Made by a program: the position numbers and the translations under genes. The notes under the pieces were generated by a model, which was not told the DNA's origin, made no database searches, and saw nothing but the letters and a program-made list of their open reading frames with translations. Below, in pieces: positions 61,701-64,000 of a stretch of 64,000 bases of DNA. The DNA comes from Gordionus sp. m RMFG-2023 (taxonomy: Eukaryota > Nematomorpha > Gordioida > Chordodea > Parachordodidae): assembly GCF_954871325.1 (NCBI RefSeq), contig NC_088777.1:47903366-47967365 (forward strand). The letters run 5' to 3'. Position 1 is the first letter of the stretch, and each line of letters begins with the position of its first letter.

Positions 61701-62335
61701 TAATTTTCCTTTCATATTACCATATTATAAAATTTCCACACCCCCCTTCCCCCTTTCCACATTATTATTCTGATTATTTATAAAAGAACCAAAGAAAATG
61801 TCTAAAATTTTCCCATCAATTTTAATTTTTTCCCCTTTCCTTCCCTCCTCCTTCAAATGACAATGGAAGCTTTTTAAAAATACCCCCCCCCCCCTAATTA
61901 ATGATGCAGCTGCGGCAAAAATGATGACAAATCAAAATACCCCCTAAGTTTCATTGAGTTACGACTGCCCCTTTCCCTGCCGCATATTCCAAATTACATA
62001 ATTAACTTAGTATGGTGTTATTATAATTTAGAAACATAAAAATTTAAAGAAACTAAATAATATCATTTTAAAAAAAATTAAAGATATTTAGGTGTATACC
62101 TACCAACGACACCACAACTCTGAATTCCTTAGCGGAATATCAAAAAATAGCTCCATTATCTCAGACAAATCCAGATGCTGCTCTAAAAAAGTTAAGGTCC
62201 AGGATCAAAGGCAGATTAGTTGAATTTCCATTACACTTTTTGATCGATGAAGGAGAAAACCTTTTGACGTTTCCGGAAAGTCATATAAGATTACCTATGG
62301 GGAAAAAATCCAAGATATTAAAGATATACACATAA
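37665..62335 (+). CDS. PLD: Phospholipase D, PLD1/2 class (PX-PH-HKD-HKD), about 22 exons
   Basis: Hydrolyses phosphatidylcholine to phosphatidic acid and choline at membranes. The recovered exons give about 1000 codons: PX domain (exons from 37665, 39827, 40429), PH domain (40429-43394), catalytic half 1 with HKD motif HHEKIVCID (46650), a long variable loop (49533?, 52255), the RMPWHD and [13 protein letters not shown] segments (52806), LLPKS (53550), WSGGIKY..IYIENQFF (54592, 56110), PLLPGFEG (56476), HKD motif 2 HSKLLIVDD with [11 protein letters not shown] (59713), and the C-terminus (62084). Order, spacing and wording match animal PLD1/PLD2; human PLD1 is about 1074 residues. Introns are GT..AG, phases agree across almost all joins, and transposons sit only in introns. 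Gaps: no start codon or PX beginning, and one missing exon between 46789 and 49533. PX and PH imply phosphoinositide-dependent membrane recruitment. Both catalytic motifs are intact, so the enzyme is probably active. Confidence 0.9.
38226..38317. repeat. GGAA microsatellite
   Basis: About 23 near-perfect GGAA units in a PLD intron, a mirror-type partner to the TTTC tract 1.1 kb upstream. Confidence 0.95.
38400..38446 (+). CDS. PLD: PLD exon (tentative): PX proline segment
   Basis: [15 protein letters not shown] between aag and gtgatg resembles the LPxK loop of PX domains and ends in phase with the next exon (39827). The join to 37784 is out of phase unless the longer form of the previous exon is used. 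Confidence 0.4.
38600..38790 (-). mobile_element. hAT fragment in a PLD intron
   Basis: cgagtcgaggtaggcaaat followed by tcatctacatttgccctaa matches the transposase region of the hAT copies (for example 9430-9600), heavily diverged. Confidence 0.5.
39827..39892 (+). CDS. PLD: PLD exon: end of PX
   Basis: [20 protein letters not shown] then QT, between atatag and gttaag, phase 0 at both ends. Matches [22 protein letters not shown] of PLD1. Confidence 0.75.
39962..40261 (+). other. Intronic open frame of unknown meaning
   Basis: A 99-codon open frame between two PLD exons. It is Lys/Tyr-rich with no recognised domain and no splice signals that connect it to PLD. Probably chance or transposon remains. 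Confidence 0.2.
40429..40580 (+). CDS. PLD: PLD exon: PX-PH linker and start of PH
   Basis: [20 protein letters not shown] then [14 protein letters not shown] and [10 protein letters not shown]. This matches FLDISQLSFIHDLG..G..MKRSGGHR..CYRWSKR of PLD1. Ends with two bases that join the next exon to give RW. Confidence 0.8.
42304..42525. mobile_element. GTTAAACGG MITE, copy m2
   Basis: Arms taagccgatttttaaaaac and its inverted counterpart near 42480-42520, with core taatagatgttcaaac; in a PLD intron. Confidence 0.65.
42629..42772 (+). CDS. PLD: PLD exon: PH domain beta strands
   Basis: [20 protein letters not shown] then [20 protein letters not shown] and LVAINRT. Corresponds to [29 protein letters not shown].IKVG. 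One leading base and two trailing bases fit both neighbours. Confidence 0.8.
42945..43117 (+). CDS. PLD: PLD exon: end of PH with an extra acidic segment
   Basis: [19 protein letters not shown] aligns with TLILKCNSYRHARWWGGAI. It is followed by about 35 residues ([19 protein letters not shown] and on) with no counterpart in vertebrate PLD. Donor gtaata, one trailing base. Confidence 0.6.
43313..43394 (+). CDS. PLD: PLD exon: PH-catalytic junction
   Basis: [20 protein letters not shown] then LDCYAYW aligns with DHRFGSYA..ENALAKW. The 43313 start keeps phase with 43117. An alternative acceptor at 43264 (ttgcag) would add residues resembling FIQKHG (FQKYG) but contains an in-frame TAA at 43291. 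Confidence 0.6.
43681..43764 (+). CDS. PLD: PLD exon: start of catalytic domain
   Basis: [20 protein letters not shown] then EIYICDWW. Matches [28 protein letters not shown]. Acceptor atttag, donor gtatat, split W codons at both ends. Confidence 0.85.
44282..44366 (+). CDS. PLD: PLD exon: [10 protein letters not shown] segment
   Basis: [20 protein letters not shown] then DTILKKKA, matching LSPEIFLKRPV..RLDCILKRKA. Acceptor aattag, donor gtaagt. Confidence 0.9.
44505..44547. repeat. GC-rich CAGAG element, end fragment
   Basis: gggccgtgcaaatggtac and the terminus gtaggtctctg in a PLD intron. Confidence 0.45.
44819..45085. repeat. GC-rich CAGAG element in a PLD intron
   Basis: Starts agagacctctagggtccg, has gggccgggcctgaaaata blocks, and ends gcaaatgatacctcttacag. 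Confidence 0.55.
45225..45435. repeat. Imperfect GC-richer repeats
   Basis: Recurring pieces such as acctcagatcgagttcagag, cctcagattaag and ttaggtcgcc / taaggttgcc. Weak direct repetition of unknown origin. Confidence 0.3.
46403..46513 (+). CDS. PLD: PLD exon: [11 protein letters not shown] segment
   Basis: [20 protein letters not shown] then [17 protein letters not shown]. Nearly residue-for-residue with [22 protein letters not shown]..T...LHPNI. Phase 0 at both ends; acceptor tttag, donor gtaaat. Confidence 0.95.
46650..46789 (+). CDS. PLD: PLD exon: first HKD catalytic motif
   Basis: [16 protein letters not shown] then [19 protein letters not shown] and [12 protein letters not shown]. 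The HxKxxxxD motif (H-E-K-IVCI-D) and the GGLD, YGRWDD signature are intact. The exon ends with two bases before gttagg; the next recovered exon does not match that phase. Confidence 0.95.
47500..48450. other. GC-richer intron stretch, unidentified
   Basis: Two patches (47575-47800 and 47990-48450) are less AT-rich and lack coding continuity. Possibly old transposon remains; the missing PLD exon was sought here without success. Confidence 0.3.
48629..48873. mobile_element. CCTAGACTGAC MITE, copy B
   Basis: Left end cctagagtgatgatgcattc; inner parts acgagaggccaatttattcc and cctgatcatcgagattatg are shared with copy A; the right end is truncated at ctctag. In a PLD intron. Confidence 0.7.
49533..49716 (+). 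CDS. PLD: PLD exon (tentative): loop segment of unknown homology
   Basis: Clean acceptor (ttataatag), then [40 protein letters not shown] and [10 protein letters not shown] to a possible donor (gttttg). It is open, protein-like, and phase 0 into the next exon, and lies where PLD proteins have a long variable loop. I know no homologue of this segment. It could instead belong to a nested gene. Confidence 0.4.
50325..50959. mobile_element. GTTAAACGG MITE, copy m3, split by another element
   Basis: Left arm gagtcgatttttaaaaaagg, right arm gttagccgtttttaaaaatc and terminus gtttaacaacactag. About 340 bp of a different repeat (50521-50860) lies between the halves. Confidence 0.65.
50521..50860. mobile_element. 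GTGGCGTAGC-type element nested in a MITE
   Basis: Starts cagtggcgtagctagaaa and carries a GC-rich patch with gcttcgccccccaggcccc, then an AT-rich tail. It sits inside MITE copy m3, so it is younger than that MITE. Confidence 0.5.
51228..52050 (+). mobile_element. Mutator-like element with transposase remnant
   Basis: Bounded by long inverted repeats: gatcaaacgggtaatagg and repeated aacccccggaaaa blocks at 51228-51302, and their complements (ccgggggttttttccg, ttccgggattcgatcaaac) at 51976-52050. Inside, 51340-51660 reads in pieces as a MULE-type transposase C-terminus: [39 protein letters not shown]. The pattern resembles xNAVEGWHxRF..HPSIW of that family. Frames shift and stop, so it is inactive. 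In a PLD intron. Confidence 0.7.
52255..52603 (+). CDS. PLD: PLD exon: variable loop and GKDYSNF segment
   Basis: Starts [20 protein letters not shown], continues as an Asn-rich low-complexity stretch ([19 protein letters not shown]), and ends [20 protein letters not shown] then PFT. The end matches [23 protein letters not shown]. Phase 0 start, one trailing G. Confidence 0.85.
52806..52921 (+). CDS. PLD: PLD exon: RMPWHD segment
   Basis: [20 protein letters not shown] then [18 protein letters not shown]. Matches [38 protein letters not shown]. The donor may be 52922 (gttgta) or 52925 (gtaaat), a difference of one codon. Confidence 0.95.
53550..53666 (+). CDS. PLD: PLD exon: LLPKS segment
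   Basis: [20 protein letters not shown] then a spacer to REIQ. Aligns with KYRSLSYPFLLPKS...VQ. Phase 0 at both ends. Confidence 0.85.
53795..53873. mobile_element. GTTAAACGG MITE, half copy m4
   Basis: Right half only: gagttagccgtttttaaaa to ttttaacagcactag; in a PLD intron. Confidence 0.6.
54186..54360. repeat. Minisatellite, unit tttttataaaaatcgtgttt
   Basis: Nine units of about 17-21 bp with variable T runs around the constant aaaatcgtg core, in a PLD intron. Confidence 0.9.
54592..54702 (+). CDS. PLD: PLD exon: [11 protein letters not shown] segment
   Basis: [20 protein letters not shown] then [17 protein letters not shown], matching [33 protein letters not shown]. Phase 0, 37 codons, donor gtataa. 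Confidence 0.95.
55368..55515. repeat. 31-bp tandem repeat
   Basis: Unit aaaacgtacaatttgcgtttt plus aaaacgtgtt, about four copies at 55400-55512 preceded by degenerate units. The repeated ACGT/AACGTT words make it partly palindromic. Confidence 0.9.
56110..56198 (+). CDS. PLD: PLD exon: NQFF segment
   Basis: [20 protein letters not shown] then LYQRIILAY, matching NQFFISC....V.NKIGDAIAQRILKAH. Acceptor ttaaag, donor gttatc, two trailing bases. Confidence 0.9.
56476..56639 (+). CDS. PLD: PLD exon: PLLPGFEG segment
   Basis: [20 protein letters not shown] then [20 protein letters not shown] and [11 protein letters not shown], matching [38 protein letters not shown]. One leading and one trailing base fit the neighbours. 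Confidence 0.95.
56727..56794 (+). CDS. PLD: PLD exon: ISICGLR segment
   Basis: [20 protein letters not shown] then KL, matching YISFCGLRTHAELEGNL. Acceptor aattag, donor gtaaat. Confidence 0.95.
56858..57073. mobile_element. GTTAAACGG MITE, copy m5
   Basis: Both ends present: gttaaacgactcgatttaag and agccgttcaacactatc; in a PLD intron. Confidence 0.65.
57331..57633 (+). other. Intronic open frame of unknown meaning
   Basis: A 100-codon frame in the large intron before the second HKD exon, preceded by tttttttag. It reads [20 protein letters not shown] with no recognised domain. It does not fit the PLD alignment, since 56794 joins 59713 directly; perhaps a relic. Confidence 0.2.
57716..58022. 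mobile_element. Short element with GTAGGATTTTGC-type ends
   Basis: Left end ggggtgtaaccaatggag, right end ctaagcaaaatcctacat, the latter being the complement of the motif at 13553 (gtagccaggattttgctaag). Carries a 12-base C tract. In a PLD intron. Confidence 0.5.
59713..59915 (+). CDS. PLD: PLD exon: second HKD catalytic motif
   Basis: [19 protein letters not shown] then [19 protein letters not shown] and IAAIFKDN. HxKxxxxD (H-S-K-LLIV-D) and GSANIN are intact. The stretch after it ([13 protein letters not shown]) is shorter than in vertebrates. Acceptor aaacag, donor gtataa, two trailing bases. Confidence 0.95.
60109..60430. repeat. 161-bp tandem duplication
   Basis: Two adjacent copies, each running from ttttattaatat to ttctttatgg and containing ggcagttatgctatgtttgg, differing at only a few positions. 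In a PLD intron; the near identity indicates a recent event. Confidence 0.9.
60447..60510. mobile_element. GTTAAACGG MITE, half copy m6
   Basis: Left end agtgtcgttaaacgg followed by gagccgatttttaaaaaagg; the rest is missing. Confidence 0.55.
60732..60876 (+). CDS. PLD: PLD exon: DP..FF..W segment
   Basis: [20 protein letters not shown] then [20 protein letters not shown] and SNAVAYNE, matching LG....[27 protein letters not shown]. One leading base; phase 0 end. Confidence 0.9.
61411..61638. mobile_element. CCTAGACTGAC MITE, copy C
   Basis: Ends ccagattgacgatgaact and aatgaatgtcagtctagg, flanked by TAT on both sides. The termini match copies A and B but the middle differs. In the last PLD intron. 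Confidence 0.75.
62084..62335 (+). CDS. PLD: PLD terminal exon
   Basis: [20 protein letters not shown] at the start, [20 protein letters not shown] later, and [15 protein letters not shown] before TAA. Aligns with VFRCLPND..GHLVHFPLKFL..ESLLP..VPMEVWT. The usual last four residues E-V-W-T are here K-I-Y-T, with an inserted basic stretch. The phase fits 60876 using the acceptor attaaag at 62083; the stronger-looking tttag 8 bp later would break the frame. Confidence 0.9.
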   Translation: MFRCIPTNDTTTLNSLAEYQKIAPLSQTNPDAALKKLRSRIKGRLVEFPLHFLIDEGENLLTFPESHIRLPMGKKSKILKIYT

Positions 62336-63260
62336 TTGATTATTAAAGGCTATACATAGCTTGAGGTCCCATCTATTCCTATTATATTTTGTGATAATCC
62401 TGCTATTGGAATTATTAGTTATGATGGAAAATGAATCAAACATTTGCTTTAAATTACGGCCACTCAAAATTTTAAATATTTTTTAGGTTTTATAACTTAT
62501 TCATAGTATGTATCCATATAATAAATTTTGATGATTAAATGTATTCAAATGTTGATGAACAAGCAGATTAATCCTTCCAATTTTGATTTATACCTTAGAA
62601 TAATATTGCAGTTATGACAATTATTATTTTTTAATTCGAGGTTAAGGTTTGCTTTTATAAAACGATTAAAAAAATAGGAGTCCATGTAACCTATTGTTAT
62701 TAAAGTAACTAGTTACATTTTTGCAAAAAAATAACTGCAATATTTTTGGGAATGTAACTGCTAAAAGTAACTAGTTACTGTTAAAAATAATTCATTTTGA
62801 TTAAATGTCTGATTCTGTATGAGTGCCTTTTTTTAAATATTTTATATGAATCAGACAGATACAGAATATAACATGAATCTGATTGACGAAAGAAATTGCA
62901 CCACCCACTCTAAAATTATGATAAAACAACGTATACTAACTTGTCTAAGTTTCGGAAAATATTTTGATTTTTTTAAATAAATAACAATTTCTATATATGT
63001 ATAACTATGCATTGAATAGATGTTGTTAATATAAAAAAAACGTTCAACCATTTTGACCTATCAAAGACTTCAGACTAGGCTTATATATGATCTATTTAAT
63101 AAAGCCTTGACTGAACATTGTATCCTGATAAAAATTTATATATAATAATAGATAAAGCAAATTTTTGCAAAGGCATTTAGATATGAACCTATTTACTTTA
63201 TATATAATCTAATGTTTTCTTATGGGTTAATTGATTATAATTTAAATGACTTCGATTACC
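62336..63260. other. PLD 3' flank, AT-rich
   Basis: AATAAA at 62520 could end the PLD transcript. Nothing else was recognised. Confidence 0.45.
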
Positions 63261-63268
63261 TTCCCAGG

Positions 63269-63668
63269 CACCGGGGATATGTCAGTTATACAATAATTAA
63301 TGGCAACAGAGACGCCAACAAGATCCTCTTAATGAACAATAATTATAAGAAAGCATATAACATTGCCATATCAACGTTTGTGAAATTTACAAAATCAATC
63401 TGAGCCATCTTTTGTAATGATTAAAATGAGATTAAATTATCAACTACCATATTCCCTTACAATAAGATGGGCCTTACAAAATATTACCATTTTTAAATTA
63501 AATGCCTATCGAATTTGATTCATTATGTGATGAATTAACGTTGGGTAGATTCATAACTCATGACCTGATTTTTTAAAGTAGTGAAAATTTAAATTGTTTT
63601 ATAAAAAGATTTACAATTTAAAAATTAGATTATGCAAGCAGTGGCTAAAGCCATTGATATACTTAAAG
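63269..63668 (+). CDS. Two candidate exons of an unidentified gene
   Basis: After acceptor cttcccag (63268) a stretch reads HRGYVSYTIINGNRDANKIL then LMNNNYKKAYNIAISTF with a possible donor (gtgaaa). A second piece at 63629-63668 (acceptor aattag, strong donor gtgaga) reads IMQAVAKAIDILK and joins in phase. Codon-like composition is better than in the flanks. I do not recognise the protein, and no start or end was found. Confidence 0.3.
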
Positions 63669-64000
63669 GTGAGAGATACAGTATCAGGTTTACCATCAAT
63701 AATACAGGCAAGTATTCAAAAGTTGTCAACCTTTAAGAGAATCTATACATGCTAGTATTACAAAAAGGTATTAGAGTTTAAATTATTTATAAATTAATAA
63801 TATAATATTAATATAAGTTCTGTGATCTTTATGATGATATATTATTGCTGCAATTTCCCATCTATATAAAACTGACTGGCCTTAGATATGGTAAGAAGAA
63901 AATATAGCAAAAAAGGAAAATGTTAAAATCATCATTTTGATCATAATATTTTTAACCTAAAACGACTTAAATTTGTTGTTGCTAATGATTGTCTATAAAA
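63669..64000. other. Window end, nothing recognised
   Basis: AT-rich; if the preceding exons are real the gene continues beyond the window. Confidence 0.4.

Noticed and set aside
1-64000. Alternative genetic code suggested by TAG in the kinase and TAA near a PLD exon
   Set aside because: About twenty other PLD exons are free of in-frame stops and end normally at TAA; a pseudogene stop and an alternative acceptor explain both cases.
1-64000. CRISPR array, bacterial operon or rRNA
   Set aside because: No spaced direct repeats, Shine-Dalgarno spacing or rRNA signature; the architecture is eukaryotic.

Overview
The window is strongly AT-rich eukaryotic DNA. Spliced genes have GT..AG introns that are long and full of transposons. 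It also carries dispersed DNA transposons (hAT, Mutator-like, several MITE families), an RTE-type LINE, a Ty3/gypsy fossil, tetranucleotide microsatellites and many 8-16 base G/C homopolymers. Intron-rich architecture plus a PX-PH-HKD phospholipase D points to an invertebrate animal. The sequence does not let me name the species. Most open frames over 60 codons are shadows or transposon debris; the real genes had to be read exon by exon.

Layout. 1-13 kb: three same-strand copies of one hAT family, a second hAT with a perfect target duplication, older hAT scraps, and between them a broken minus-strand protein kinase of the DRAK/STK17 type (7252-8130). 13.5-18.3 kb: a GC-richer unidentified decayed coding stretch (13900-14887) and a Ty3/gypsy fossil. 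18-33 kb: mostly AT-rich spacer with a short signal-peptide ORF (23060), a two-exon threonine-rich membrane or secreted mucin-like gene (25059-26208), an inverted old hAT, MITEs, and the last two exons of a small unidentified gene ending in a Cys-containing tail (30448-30654). 33.3-35.2 kb: a 5'-truncated RTE LINE on the minus strand.

37.7-62.3 kb: the main gene, a phosphatidylcholine-type phospholipase D (PLD1/2 class) on the plus strand. I recovered about 22 exons covering PX, PH, both HKD catalytic motifs and the C-terminus, and nearly all splice phases agree. The 5' end of the gene (start codon, N-terminal part of PX) was not found, and one exon is missing after the first HKD motif. Its introns host at least ten transposable elements, several tandem repeats and a 161-bp tandem duplication. 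62.3-64 kb: spacer and two candidate exons of an unidentified gene.

Functional links between genes are not evident. The PLD gene is the only one here that looks complete enough to be active.
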